A DNA stretch of 64,000 nucleotides from Caballeronia peredens (GCA_001544595.2 FCOH02000014.1:97882-161881), one strand, 5' to 3'. Counted from the stretch's first letter, positions 17,349-26,822 are shown. The notes: generated by a model not told the origin, from the letters alone. Program-made: numbers and translations.

Positions 17349-18236
17349 TCAAGAGATAGTTGCGTCCGCAAGTAGTCTCATCGGTCCGAGGGATTCGACG
17401 ACGGCGCGTTGCGCGTCGTCGCGCACGAAGAGCGAACCCGCGAAGCCGAGCGCGTTCACGGCGACGCCCTCGACATGTGCTACCCGGCGCGGCACCGCGA
17501 GCATCCAGCGGCGCGTGACGAGCAGGTTGTAAGGCGCGCTCTGATGCGCGACGCCCGCGACATCGAGCGGTTCCACGCCGATCGCGTCCAGCAGCCGCAG
17601 ATAAGTTGCATGTGCATTCTTCGGGTCGTCATCGCCGTCGAGCCATGCCGCCGCATGCGTGAACGCGAGTTGCGGCGCGCGAAACACGCCGCGTGTGCGC
17701 GCCGCTTCGATGCACGGCTCGACGGGCAGCGCGTGCGCGGCATCGCCGTCGAGCGGCAACGGCGCGATCTGCAGATGCTTGTGCGGCTGACTCGATCCGG
17801 CGATTTCGCCGCCGTTGTAGAAGCCGAGTCCGTCGAACTTCGCGAGGCAGGCGAACAGCGCGGCGAAATCATCCGTATCGATGAGCGACTCCTGCGGTTC
17901 GAAGTCCGTCGTGACGACGAGCAGATGATGCGCGAGCACGTTGAACTTGTTGAGCAACAGAAAGTGCCGCTCGCCGATATCCCCGACGCGCAACGACTCC
18001 TCGCACGGCGAGAACGGATCGCGCCATGCGCTCGCGGCATCGGCCGTCGCTTTTGCCGCGAGCTTCGACGCTTGCTCCTTGCGCGCGAGATTCGCGGCCT
18101 GCCGCACGAGGAAGCGCACGCCGTTGTCTTCGATCACGCGCTGCACGGTATCGAAGGAACGCAGCGCGCCGCATGCAAGCGCGCGTTCTGTTTGCGCGAC
18201 GACGTCCCGCCATGAAGGGCAATTCATGTGCGCCAT
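17349..18236 (-). CDS. ATP adenylyltransferase / Ap4A phosphorylase family protein
   Basis: 295 aa. Cleaves diadenosine tetraphosphate phosphorolytically in characterised homologues. It shows the HIT-like triad region SSQPHKHLQIAPLP and the fold elements HHLLVVTTDFEPQE and QSAPYNLLVTRRW. The start at 18236 (MAHMNCPSW) is chosen for AAGGGAG upstream; it overlaps the enolase gene by 13 nt. The internal Met at 18227 would give a 4-nt ATGA overlap. The coupling to a sugar-acid dehydratase is unexplained. Confidence 0.85.
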   Translation of the reverse strand: MAHMNCPSWRDVVAQTERALACGALRSFDTVQRVIEDNGVRFLVRQAANLARKEQASKLAAKATADAASAWRDPFSPCEESLRVGDIGERHFLLLNKFNVLAHHLLVVTTDFEPQESLIDTDDFAALFACLAKFDGLGFYNGGEIAGSSQPHKHLQIAPLPLDGDAAHALPVEPCIEAARTRGVFRAPQLAFTHAAAWLDGDDDPKNAHATYLRLLDAIGVEPLDVAGVAHQSAPYNLLVTRRWMLAVPRRVAHVEGVAVNALGFAGSLFVRDDAQRAVVESLGPMRLLADATIS

Positions 18237-19528
18237 GCTTCTCCCTTGCCGAATTCGAAACGTTCGAGCGACGCGGCGTGCATTTCGATGCAGTAGCCGG
18301 GCGCTTGCGGCGGCATATAGCGGCCATTCTTGATGACCACGGGATCGAGAAAATGCTCGTGCAGATGATCGACGTATTCGAGCACGCGATTGTCGAGCGA
18401 ACCCGACACGCAGATGTAGTCGAACAGCGAAATATGCTGCACGTATTCGCACAGGCCGACGCCGCCCGCATGCGGGCAGACCGGCACGCCGAACTTCGCG
18501 GCCATCAGCAGAACGATCAGCACTTCGTTCAGGCCGCCGAGGCGGCAACTGTCGATCTGACAGAAGTCGATCGCTTCGGCTTGCAGCAGTTGCTTGAAGA
18601 TCACGCGATTCTGGCAGTGCTCGCCGGTCGCGACGCCGATCATCGGCGCGAGGCGCTTGCGGATGGCGGCGTGACCGAGCACGTCGTCGGGGCTCGTCGG
18701 TTCTTCGATCCACCACGGATCGAACTCGGCGAGGCGACGCATGTTCGCGATCGCTTCATCGACTTCCCAGACCTGGTTCGCGTCCATCATGAGTTTGCGA
18801 CCGGGCCCGATTTCCTCGCGCAGAATGCGCGCGCGCCGGATGTCTTCCTCCAGATCGCCGCCCACTTTCTGCTTGAAATGCGTCCAGCCCGCAGCGACGC
18901 CTTCGCGGGCGAGACGGCGGATCTTGTCGTCGTCGTAGCCGAGCCAGCCGGCCGATGTCGTGTAGCCCGGAAAGCCGTTCGCGAGCATTTCCTTTTCGCG
19001 CTCGCCGCGCGTGCCTTGCAGCCGGCTGAGCAACGCGATCGCCTCGGACGGCGTGATGGCGTCGGTCACATAACGGAAGTCGAGACAGCGCACCAGTTCT
19101 TCCGGACTCATGTCGACGAGCAGTTTCCAGACGGGCTTTTTTTCGAGCTTGGCCCACAAGTCCCACACCGCGTTGACCACGGCCGCCGTCGCGAGATGAA
19201 TGACGCCTTTCTCCGGGCCGATCCAGCGCAGTTGACTGTCGGACGTGAACGCGCGCCAGAAGCCGCCCATGTCCGCCGCGATGTCCTCGATCTTCCTGCC
19301 GACGACGAGCGGTGCGAGCGCCTCGACCGCTGCGACCACGACTTCGGTGCCGCGCCCGATCGTGAAGGTGAGGCCGTGGCCCGCGAGTCCGGGCGCATCG
19401 GTTTCGAGTATCACGTAGGCCGCCGAGTAGTCGGGCGCGGCATTCATCGCGTCGGAGCCGTCGAGCGAGCGCGAAGTGGGAAAGCGGATATCGCGCACGG
19501 AGAGCTTCGTGATGCTGGTCATGTTCAT
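18224..19528 (-). CDS. L-fuconate dehydratase-type enolase superfamily enzyme
   Basis: 434 aa, the length of characterised L-fuconate dehydratases. It removes water from L-fuconate to give 2-keto-3-deoxy-L-fuconate. Active-site elements: KxK in THFKQKVGGD, metal ligands D in MMDANQVWE, E in WWIEEPTSP and E in GEHCQNR, and the catalytic His in CPHAGGVG. Specificity is inferred from strong overall similarity. It opens a two-gene operon and is divergent from the GntR regulator and ABC transporter, suggesting sugar-acid uptake and use. Confidence 0.9.
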   Translation of the reverse strand: MNMTSITKLSVRDIRFPTSRSLDGSDAMNAAPDYSAAYVILETDAPGLAGHGLTFTIGRGTEVVVAAVEALAPLVVGRKIEDIAADMGGFWRAFTSDSQLRWIGPEKGVIHLATAAVVNAVWDLWAKLEKKPVWKLLVDMSPEELVRCLDFRYVTDAITPSEAIALLSRLQGTRGEREKEMLANGFPGYTTSAGWLGYDDDKIRRLAREGVAAGWTHFKQKVGGDLEEDIRRARILREEIGPGRKLMMDANQVWEVDEAIANMRRLAEFDPWWIEEPTSPDDVLGHAAIRKRLAPMIGVATGEHCQNRVIFKQLLQAEAIDFCQIDSCRLGGLNEVLIVLLMAAKFGVPVCPHAGGVGLCEYVQHISLFDYICVSGSLDNRVLEYVDHLHEHFLDPVVIKNGRYMPPQAPGYCIEMHAASLERFEFGKGEAWRT

Positions 19529-19601
19529 CTCCTCGAGTCAGTGGCGTGACGGCATGGAAAAGGGTTTATACGGAGGCCGTGGTGCGGCGGGTTTATCGAC
19601 A

Positions 19602-19643
19602 TTGACAACGCGTGTTTCGCCTCCTAGCCTGCTAGCATGTTAG
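19602..19643 (+). promoter_or_regulatory. Promoter and candidate operator of the gntR gene
   Basis: TTGACA (19602-19607), 17 bp, TAGCCT (19625-19630) forms a good sigma-70 promoter. The near-palindrome CTAGCATGTTAG (19632-19643) lies on the expected start site, a place for autorepression. Only about 17 nt separate the start site from the ATG at 19653, which lacks a Shine-Dalgarno. Confidence 0.55.
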
Positions 19644-19652
19644 TGCGAAATC

Positions 19653-20390
19653 ATGGGCGGCGTGAGCACATCGACCAACGAAAATCGTCTTGCCGCCGAC
19701 CCTTATCGCGCATTGCCTCGCGTGCAGGGCTCCGAGCGCGGCAGCCTCACCGACGCGGTCGAGGAGGCCTTGCGCGCGGCCATCGTCAATCTCGCGATGG
19801 AGCCCGGCATGATGATCGACAAGCTCGCCGTATGCGAGCGCATGGGTGTGTCGCGCTTTCCCGTGTCGTCCGCGCTCGCGAAGCTCGCGGCCGCGGGTCT
19901 CGTCGAAGTGTTGCCGCAGCGCGGCACGCGCGTCATGCCGATCGTCATGCACGATATACGCCAGCATTTGTTCATACGCAGCGCGCTCGAAGTGGAAACC
20001 GTGCGCGCGCTTGCCGCTGCCTGCGACGCCGCCACGCTCGATGCGCTCGACGCCAATCTCGAGCGCGAACGCGATGCGGTGCAGCAAGGTTTGCGCCGCG
20101 AATTTCATCTGCTCGATCTCGCGTTCCATGAGTTGCTGCTGAACGCGATCAACCTGCCGCGCGTGAAAGAAATCGTCGCTGCGTCGCGCAATGCGCTCGA
20201 TCGCGCGCGCCGGCTGATGGCGAGTCCCGAACGGCATGCGCACACGCTCGCGGAACACGCCCGCATCGCCGAGGCCATTCGCGCGCGCGATGGCGAAGCG
20301 GCCGCGCACGCGATGCACGATCACCTCGATGAAGTCGTCGCCGAACTGCGGCGCTTTTCCGCTGAAAGACCGGACCTGTTCAGGGAGTAG
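19653..20390 (+). CDS. GntR-family regulator, FCD (FadR-like) domain
   Basis: 245 aa. Winged helix in the first 90 residues (MGVSRFPVSSALAKLAAAGLVEV), then a C-terminal all-helical FCD effector domain (IRSALEVETVRALAAACD, ... EHARIAEAIRARDGEAAAHAMHDHL). It precedes the sugar ABC operon by 53 bp and is divergent from the fuconate-dehydratase operon. It is likely a repressor responding to a sugar acid. The N-terminus is uncertain because no RBS is seen. Confidence 0.88.
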   Translation: MGGVSTSTNENRLAADPYRALPRVQGSERGSLTDAVEEALRAAIVNLAMEPGMMIDKLAVCERMGVSRFPVSSALAKLAAAGLVEVLPQRGTRVMPIVMHDIRQHLFIRSALEVETVRALAAACDAATLDALDANLERERDAVQQGLRREFHLLDLAFHELLLNAINLPRVKEIVAASRNALDRARRLMASPERHAHTLAEHARIAEAIRARDGEAAAHAMHDHLDEVVAELRRFSAERPDLFRE

Positions 20391-20443
20391 ACAACCAGGA
20401 AGACAAGACCCACGCGGGGTCAACCGCAATGGAGGAGACACAC

Positions 20444-21961
20444 ATGAAGCTCTTCAAAACGAAGCTGCCGCAAAGGCGGCTATGGAACCGGCTTGCCGTC
20501 GCAGCGGCGCTCACAGGCGCGGCATTAACGGCGACAACCGCAACCACTGCAACGGCCGCCGAAGATTTCAAGGGCGTGACCGTCAACGTGATGACTTTCG
20601 TGGGACCGCAGATCGCCGAGCCGTTGCAGCGACGCGCACCGGAGTTCGAGAAGCTCACGGGCGCCAAGATCAACGTGCTGACGGTGCCGTTCTCCGATCT
20701 CTATCAGAAGCTGTTGACCGACTGGGCCTCGGGCACGAATTCCGTCGATGCCGCCGTCTTCGCCCCGCAATGGATGGTCGATTACACCAAGGGCGCGTTC
20801 CTCGAAGACCTCACGCAGCGCGTCGCGAAAGACTCGGCGTTGAAGGAAGACGACGTGATGCCGTTCTTCGTCGACTTCTCGCAGAAATACAATGGCAAGA
20901 CCTATCTCGTCGCGCTCGACGGCGATTTCCAGATGGTCTATTACCGCACCGATATCCTGCAGCAACTCGGCAAACAGCCGCCGAAAACATGGGACGACTA
21001 CCTCGATATCGCAAAAGCCGCCAACGGCAAGGTGTTCGGCGGTGACGGCAAGCCGGTGGCGGGTTCGTGCATTTCGAAGAAGCGCAACGCGCAGGCGTAC
21101 TGGGCCATCATTTCGATCGCGGGCGGCTATCTGCAATCGAAGGGCACGGCGCAGGGCGCGTTCTTCGATCCGCGCAATTTCAAGTCGCTCGTGAATAACG
21201 ACGGCTTCAAGGAAGCGTTGCGCATCTACAAGGAATCGACGAGTTACGGGCCGCCCAACGAAATCAATCTCGATGTCGGCGACACGCGCAGCGCGTTTAT
21301 TTCGGGCCATTGCGCGCTGACGCTCGACTGGGGCGATGTCGGCGTGCTCGCCATCGATCCGAAGCAGTCGAAGGTCATCGACAAGGTCGGCGCGGTGATC
21401 CTGCCCGGATCGCGCAAGGTGCTCGACCGCGACTCGGGCAAGCTCGTGCCGTGCGACAAGAACACGTGTCCTTATGCGATCGACGGCGTGAATCACGCGC
21501 CGTTCGCCGCGTTCGGCGGCTGGTCGGGCGGCATCAATGCGAAGGCGACGCCGAAGGTAAAAGACGCGGCCTACGCGTTTCTCTCGTTCATGAGCCAGCC
21601 CGCGCAGTCGAACGTGGATGTGACGATCGGCGCATCGGGCTTCAATCCGTACCGGCGCTCGCAATTCACGGACATGTCGGCATGGAAGAAGGCCGGCATG
21701 AGCGACGCGGCGGCGAAGTCGTATCTCGGCGCGATTCAGCAGAGCCTGCAGAGCCCGAACATGATCATCGATTTGCGCATTCCGCAGAATCAGCGCTATG
21801 AGCAGGTCGTGCTCGATACGGCTGTCGCGCGTTTCGTCGCGGGCGAACTGGATGCCGATGCGACGATGAAAGCCATCGACAGCGGCTGGAGCGAGATCAC
21901 CGACGACCTCGGCAAGGACGGTCAGTTGCGCGCCTACAAGGCGTCGATCGGCGCGAAGTGA
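20444..21961 (+). CDS. Sugar ABC transporter substrate-binding protein
   Basis: 505 aa with signal peptide (MKLFKTKLPQRRLWNRLAVA..., cut near ATAAED). The mature protein is of the MalE-like extracellular solute-binding family 1 (KINVLTVPFSDLYQKLLTDWASG). Length is on the large side. It begins a four-gene operon with two permeases and an ATPase. Start 20444 is chosen for GGAGGAG upstream; the in-frame ATG at 20429 is less likely. Ligand unknown; a sugar or sugar acid is suggested by the neighbouring dehydratase. Confidence 0.88.
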   Translation: MKLFKTKLPQRRLWNRLAVAAALTGAALTATTATTATAAEDFKGVTVNVMTFVGPQIAEPLQRRAPEFEKLTGAKINVLTVPFSDLYQKLLTDWASGTNSVDAAVFAPQWMVDYTKGAFLEDLTQRVAKDSALKEDDVMPFFVDFSQKYNGKTYLVALDGDFQMVYYRTDILQQLGKQPPKTWDDYLDIAKAANGKVFGGDGKPVAGSCISKKRNAQAYWAIISIAGGYLQSKGTAQGAFFDPRNFKSLVNNDGFKEALRIYKESTSYGPPNEINLDVGDTRSAFISGHCALTLDWGDVGVLAIDPKQSKVIDKVGAVILPGSRKVLDRDSGKLVPCDKNTCPYAIDGVNHAPFAAFGGWSGGINAKATPKVKDAAYAFLSFMSQPAQSNVDVTIGASGFNPYRRSQFTDMSAWKKAGMSDAAAKSYLGAIQQSLQSPNMIIDLRIPQNQRYEQVVLDTAVARFVAGELDADATMKAIDSGWSEITDDLGKDGQLRAYKASIGAK

Positions 21962-22018
21962 CATGCAGGCGGGGCGCGCGCGGATCATGCGCCGCGCGCG
22001 CCCTGCACGGGAGACAGG

Positions 22019-23170
22019 ATGACTACGCCGTCGCACGCATCGTCCGTGGCCGCGAACGAGCGAGGCTCGCACGCGCGCCTGGCCAACTGGCTCGACAGGC
22101 AGGCACCGTATGTATTCGTGCTGCCGACCGTGTTGCTGATCCTCGCGTTCTCGATCTTTCCGCTCGTGACGTCCGCCTATCTTTCGCTGACGCGTTTCGA
22201 ACTGGGCGAGGGCGGATATCAGCTGACCTTCACGGGATTGCGCAATTACGTGCGGCTCTTTTCGGGCAGCCAGCAGTATCACTTCACCGGTGTCTTCCGC
22301 GCGCCGGGAATCGTCAGCCTCGCAACGATCGCGATCGCCGTGCTGGCCGTGCTCGTCTGGTTCTATCGCTATTCGAGGAGCGGGCGACGCTCGGCGATCG
22401 GTGCGCTCGGCCGCGTGATTTCCGCGGCCACGTTCCTCGCGCTCGTGTGGCTCGCCGCGAACACGCTCGGTGGCGGCGGCGCGCTCGGCAGCCTGATGGT
22501 CACGATCTTTTATGTCGTGCTCGGCGTCGCGCTGCAATTCGGCATCGGCCTCGGACTCGCGTATCTCTGCACGCTGCCGCTCAAAGGCGGCCGCTTCTTC
22601 CGGCTGCTGTTCTTCCTGCCGCTGATGGTGACGCCCGTCGGCATCGCGTACATGTTCCGCATGATGGCCGATACGTCGATCGGACCGCTCGCGCCGCTCT
22701 GGTCTTGGCTCGGGCTGGGCCAGATCGCATGGGCGGCGGACCCGTGGCTCGCGCGGCTGGTCGTCGTGATCGGCGATACCTGGCAATGGGTGCCGTTCAT
22801 GTTTCTCGTGATGCTCGCGGCGCTCGAAGGCACGTCGCGCGAGCAGATCGAGGCGGCGCAACTGGACGGCGCATCGGCCTGGCGCGTGTTTCGCGACGTC
22901 ACGTGGCCGTCGATCGCGCCGGTCGCCGCGAGCGCCGTGCTGATCCGTCTCATCGAGGCGTTCAAGATCGTCGACTTGCCGAACGTGTTGACGAACGGCG
23001 GCCCCGGCATCGCGACCGAATCGATGACGCTGCATGCGTTCATCGAATGGCGCACGCTGAATCTCGGCGGCGCGTCGGCAGTGGCGTACATGCTGTTCTT
23101 CGTCTCGACGATCGCGTGCGTGTCGTTCTTCCAGTTCGTCGTGCGGCGCGCGCGGGGAGACCAGCGATGA
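22019..23170 (+). CDS. ABC transporter permease 1 (MalF/UgpA-like)
   Basis: 383 aa. Its N-terminal TM segment is followed by a large insertion with two extra hydrophobic stretches (VSLATIAIAVLAVLVWFYRY and VISAATFLALVWLAANTLG). The permease core has the EAA loop EAAQLDGASAWRVFRDVTWPSIAP. It is an inner-membrane half of the importer. It overlaps the next permease by 4 nt (ATGA). The additional TM pair is not typical of 290-310 aa MalF-type carbohydrate permeases. Confidence 0.9.
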   Translation: MTTPSHASSVAANERGSHARLANWLDRQAPYVFVLPTVLLILAFSIFPLVTSAYLSLTRFELGEGGYQLTFTGLRNYVRLFSGSQQYHFTGVFRAPGIVSLATIAIAVLAVLVWFYRYSRSGRRSAIGALGRVISAATFLALVWLAANTLGGGGALGSLMVTIFYVVLGVALQFGIGLGLAYLCTLPLKGGRFFRLLFFLPLMVTPVGIAYMFRMMADTSIGPLAPLWSWLGLGQIAWAADPWLARLVVVIGDTWQWVPFMFLVMLAALEGTSREQIEAAQLDGASAWRVFRDVTWPSIAPVAASAVLIRLIEAFKIVDLPNVLTNGGPGIATESMTLHAFIEWRTLNLGGASAVAYMLFFVSTIACVSFFQFVVRRARGDQR

Positions 23171-24204
23171 GCGCATTGAAGCGCTGGTTCGTGCCCACGC
23201 GCGTGGATGAACTGCCGGCCGGCGGCAAGATGCTCGCGTATCTGCTGCTCGGTTTCTGGTCGCTCGTCGTGCTGTTTCCGCTCTACTGGATGGCGATCAC
23301 GTCGTTCAAGCTGCCTGTCGACGTATCGGCGGGCCCGCTCTATATTCCGTTCGTCGACTTCAAGCCGCATCTCGATGCGTGGCATTACATCTTTGTCGAT
23401 CTCGGGCCGGACACGTTGCGTCCGTACATGAATTCGCTGATCGTCGCGTCGTGCGGCACGGCGGCGGCGGTCTTTCTCGGTTCGATGGCCGCGTATGCGC
23501 TCGCGCGCATCGAGTATCGGCCGCCGGTCGCGGCGGTGGGCCTGAGCGTCGTGCTGATCGCTTTGCTGATTGCGGCGGTCGGATGGGGGCAGGTCGATTT
23601 GCGCATCGCGCTGGCGGTGGCGTTCGCGCTGTTTTTTCTGCTGCTGCGCCCGATCGTGCGCCGTGCACGCAAGCACATGAACAACGACGACATCCTCTTC
23701 TGGGTGATATCGCAGCGCATTCTGCCGCCGGTCGTCACGGTCATTCCGATCTATCTCATGTTCAAGAGCGCGGGGCTGCTCGACACGCATCTCGCGCTCA
23801 TCATCACGTATGCGACGGCGAATCTGCCGATCGTCGTGTGGCTGATGTTCGATTTCTTCGACGGCGTGCCGCGCGAGATCGAAGAGAGCGCGCAGATCGA
23901 CGGCGCGACGCGCTTTGCGATCCTGTTCGGCATCGTGCTGCCGCTCGTGGCGCCGGGTCTCGTCGCGACGGCGCTGCTCGTGCTGATCCTCTCGTGGAAC
24001 GAATACCTGTTCGCGCTGTTTCTCTCGACCGCGAACGCGCAGACCATGCCGCTGCTCGTCGCCGCGCAGAACGCGACGCGCGGTCCGCAATGGTGGAACA
24101 TGTCGGTGCTGATACTCATCATGATCTTGCCGGTGATGCTGCTCACGCTCACGCTGCAGCGCTTCATCGTGCGGGGCATTCTCGTGGGAGCCGTGAAAGG
24201 ATGA
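23167..24204 (+). CDS. ABC transporter permease 2 (MalG/UgpE-like)
   Basis: 345 aa. The core is MalG-like, with the EAA loop ESAQIDGATRFAILFGIVLP and a C-terminal TM. A hydrophobic insertion (about 120-160; VGLSVVLIALLIAAVGWGQ and ALAVAFALFFLLLRPIV) adds two TM helices. Coupled to its neighbours by ATGA overlaps at both ends. Confidence 0.9.
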   Translation: MSALKRWFVPTRVDELPAGGKMLAYLLLGFWSLVVLFPLYWMAITSFKLPVDVSAGPLYIPFVDFKPHLDAWHYIFVDLGPDTLRPYMNSLIVASCGTAAAVFLGSMAAYALARIEYRPPVAAVGLSVVLIALLIAAVGWGQVDLRIALAVAFALFFLLLRPIVRRARKHMNNDDILFWVISQRILPPVVTVIPIYLMFKSAGLLDTHLALIITYATANLPIVVWLMFDFFDGVPREIEESAQIDGATRFAILFGIVLPLVAPGLVATALLVLILSWNEYLFALFLSTANAQTMPLLVAAQNATRGPQWWNMSVLILIMILPVMLLTLTLQRFIVRGILVGAVKG

Positions 24205-25328
24205 CGGTCATGGATAGCGAGGCGGTGCGCGTCGACGACGCGCGCCTGACGAAGATCGCGGCGGCGCGGCAATCGAAGAGCGTGTCCTTGCGCAACGTCG
24301 GCAAGACGTTCGGCGACACGCGCGTGCTGCGCGATCTATCGCTCGACGTGCAGGCAGGCGAATTTCTCGTGCTGCTCGGCGAATCGGGCTGCGGCAAGAC
24401 GACCGCGCTGCGCATCGTCGCGGGTCTTGAATCGGCGACCGAAGGCGCGGTGTTCGTCGGCGATACCGATGTCACACATCAGTTGCCACGCGACCGCGAT
24501 GTGGCGATGGTGTTTCAGTCGTACGCGCTCTATCCGCACAAGACGGTGTTCGAGAACATCGCGTATCCGCTGATCGTGAGAAAGCGCCCGAAGGCCGAGA
24601 TCGACGCCGCCGTGCGCGAGGTGGCCGCAAGCGTGCAACTCGAGCCGCTGCTCGCGCGGCTGCCGCGACAGTTGTCGGGCGGGCAGCGTCAGCGTGTGGC
24701 GCTCGCACGCGCGATCGTGCGCCGTCCCGCGGCGTTCCTGATGGACGAACCGCTCTCGAACCTCGATGCCAAACTGCGCGGCCACATGCGCGCGGAACTG
24801 AAGCACATGCAGCACGAACTCGGCATCACGACGATCTACGTGACGCACGATCAGATCGAAGCGATGACGCTCGCGCATCGCGTCGCCGTGCTCGACAAGG
24901 GCGCGTTGCAGCAGCTCGACACGCCCGCGCGCATCTATACCGATCCGGCGAATCTTTTCGTCGCGGGCTTCATCGGTTCACCGCCGATGAATGTTCTGCG
25001 CGGCACGCTCGCCGCGGGACGCTTCGATGCGCCGGGTCTGTCGCTTGCCGCGCCCGTGCGTCACGAAGGTGCGGCGACGCTCGGCGTGCGGCCCGAAGAA
25101 TGCGCGGTGGTGGCTGCCGGTGAAGGCGAAGTGCAGGGCCGCATCTATTCGGTGGAACTCATCGGCGATCATTCGCTCGTCACGCTGAACTTGGGCGCGC
25201 AGCAAGTGGTCGTGAAGGTGCCGAATTCGTTTGCAGGGGAAATCGGCGGTGCGGCGGGAGTGCGTGTGAATCGCGAACGCATTTATTTCTTCGATGAAAG
25301 CGGCGCGCGAATCCGCCAGTCTGTCTGA
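24201..25328 (+). CDS. ABC transporter ATP-binding protein (MalK/UgpC-like)
   Basis: 375 aa from ATG 24201, overlapping the permease stop. Walker A GESGCGKTT, Q-loop FQSYALYPH, signature LSGGQRQRVALARA, Walker B AFLMDEPLSNLD, H-loop YVTHDQ. A C-terminal TOBE-type regulatory domain follows (LGVRPEECAVV). It powers the carbohydrate importer. Confidence 0.93.
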   Translation: MTVMDSEAVRVDDARLTKIAAARQSKSVSLRNVGKTFGDTRVLRDLSLDVQAGEFLVLLGESGCGKTTALRIVAGLESATEGAVFVGDTDVTHQLPRDRDVAMVFQSYALYPHKTVFENIAYPLIVRKRPKAEIDAAVREVAASVQLEPLLARLPRQLSGGQRQRVALARAIVRRPAAFLMDEPLSNLDAKLRGHMRAELKHMQHELGITTIYVTHDQIEAMTLAHRVAVLDKGALQQLDTPARIYTDPANLFVAGFIGSPPMNVLRGTLAAGRFDAPGLSLAAPVRHEGAATLGVRPEECAVVAAGEGEVQGRIYSVELIGDHSLVTLNLGAQQVVVKVPNSFAGEIGGAAGVRVNRERIYFFDESGARIRQSV

Positions 25329-25397
25329 CTTCCGTAAGATGAGAGCGGTCCACGTCGTCTATATTGGATTGATAAAGGTCCGATACGGAGGTGCGAC

Positions 25398-25907
25398 ATG
25401 CGACGCATCTATTTCCTCCTGCCGAGCGTGGCAAGTGCCAAGGGGATCATCGACGAACTGCTTCTCAGGCGCATCGAATGGCGGCACATTCACGTGCTCG
25501 CGCGGCCTCATCTGCCGCTCGAAGATCTCCCGCAGGCAACCCTCGCGCAGCGCAGCGATCTCTTGCCGGCACTCGCGCGCGGCACGGCCGCCGGCGGCGT
25601 GACGGGCGTGCTCGCGGGTCTCGTCGCGATGGCGTTCCCGCCCGCGGGCCTGACGATCGCGGGCGGCGCCGTGGTCTGCATGACGCTCGCGAGCATGGGT
25701 TTCGGCGCGTGGGCCGCTACGATGATCGGCGTCGGCATTCCCAATACGCGCCTGCGGCGCTTCGAGCATGCGATCGAAGAAGGCGAACTGCTGATGATGG
25801 TCGATGTCCCGAAAGACCGCGTCGAGGAAATCGAGGCGCTGGTCAAAAGCCATCATCCGGAAGCGGACGTCGAAGGCATCGATCCGACCATTCCCGCGTT
25901 TCCGTGA
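25398..25907 (+). CDS. DUF1269-type membrane protein
   Basis: 169 aa. An N-terminal soluble part (MRRIYFLLPSVASAKGIIDE), then a Gly/Ala-rich hydrophobic hairpin with two TM segments (GTAAGGVTGVLAGLVAMAFP and GAVVCMTLASMGFGAWAA), then an acidic tail. GGAGG lies 8 nt upstream. Function unknown; homologues are often stress-associated. Confidence 0.75.
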   Translation: MRRIYFLLPSVASAKGIIDELLLRRIEWRHIHVLARPHLPLEDLPQATLAQRSDLLPALARGTAAGGVTGVLAGLVAMAFPPAGLTIAGGAVVCMTLASMGFGAWAATMIGVGIPNTRLRRFEHAIEEGELLMMVDVPKDRVEEIEALVKSHHPEADVEGIDPTIPAFP

Positions 25908-26041
25908 CCGTGCGCTCATCCCGCCTGAAAGCCGTGTCATTTTGATGCGCTAAGATCATCCCCGGGCAACGATCGGCAAAAGGATCGACCCAAGCGGAAA
26001 GCTAATAAAACGACCGTTCACAAACCGAGGATGAATACGCG

Positions 26042-26806
26042 ATGCGCCGTGTGGTTTTCAATCAAAAGGGTGGGGTGGGCAAGTCCACCATTGTCTGCAA
26101 TCTCGCCGCCATCAGCGCTTCGCGCGGCCTGCGCACGCTCGTCATCGATCTCGATCCGCAAGGCAACGCGAGCCAGTATCTGCTCGGCGCCAAGTCGCGC
26201 GACGCACAGCCGAATCTCGCGAGTTTCTTCGAATCCGCGTTGAGCTACAGCTTTCGCGAGCCCGCGTTCGAGACCTTCATTCATTCGACGCCGTTCGAAA
26301 ATCTCGACATCGTGCCGTCGCATCCGGGTCTCGAAGCGCTGCAGAGCAAGCTTGAATCGCGCTACAAGATCTACAAGCTGCGCGACGCGTTAAAGGGCCT
26401 GAAAGACTACGATGCCGTCTATGTCGACACGCCGCCCGCGCTCAACTTCTTCACGCGCTCGGCGCTGATCGCGGTCGAGCGCTGCCTGATTCCTTTCGAC
26501 TGCGACGATTTCTCGCGCCGCGCGCTCTATTCCGTGCTCGATAACGTGCAGGAAATCCGTCACGATCACAATCCGGATCTGAGCATCGAAGGCATTGTCA
26601 TCAATCAGTTTCAGCCGCGCGCGAGCCTGCCGCAGCAACTCGTCGACGAACTGCGCAGCGAGGATCTGCCCGTGCTGAATTCGCACTTGTCGCTCTCGGT
26701 AAAAATCCGCGAGAGTCATCAGCACGCGCGCCCCATGATCTACCTCGAACCGCGTCACAAGCTCGCGCAGGAATATCTGGCGCTGCACGAGGAACTGAAC
26801 GGCTGA
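26042..26806 (+). CDS. ParA-family ATPase (solo)
   Basis: 254 aa. Deviant Walker A FNQKGGVGKSTIVCNLAAI at the very N-terminus, Walker A' VIDLDPQGNAS, Walker B YVDTPPALNF. No N-terminal HTH and no ParB within the window. These orphan ParA proteins may position cellular cargo other than the replicon; the cargo is unknown. Confidence 0.88.
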   Translation: MRRVVFNQKGGVGKSTIVCNLAAISASRGLRTLVIDLDPQGNASQYLLGAKSRDAQPNLASFFESALSYSFREPAFETFIHSTPFENLDIVPSHPGLEALQSKLESRYKIYKLRDALKGLKDYDAVYVDTPPALNFFTRSALIAVERCLIPFDCDDFSRRALYSVLDNVQEIRHDHNPDLSIEGIVINQFQPRASLPQQLVDELRSEDLPVLNSHLSLSVKIRESHQHARPMIYLEPRHKLAQEYLALHEELNG

Positions 26807-26822
26807 CGCGCCGCGCTTCGCC

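Noticed and set aside
20525..23176. 883-aa minus-strand frame
   Set aside because: Antisense to the ABC binding protein and permease genes; Arg/His/Asp-rich shadow composition.
26042..26806. ParA as evidence of a plasmid or partition locus
   Set aside because: No parB, parS-like repeats, replication or mobility genes in the window.
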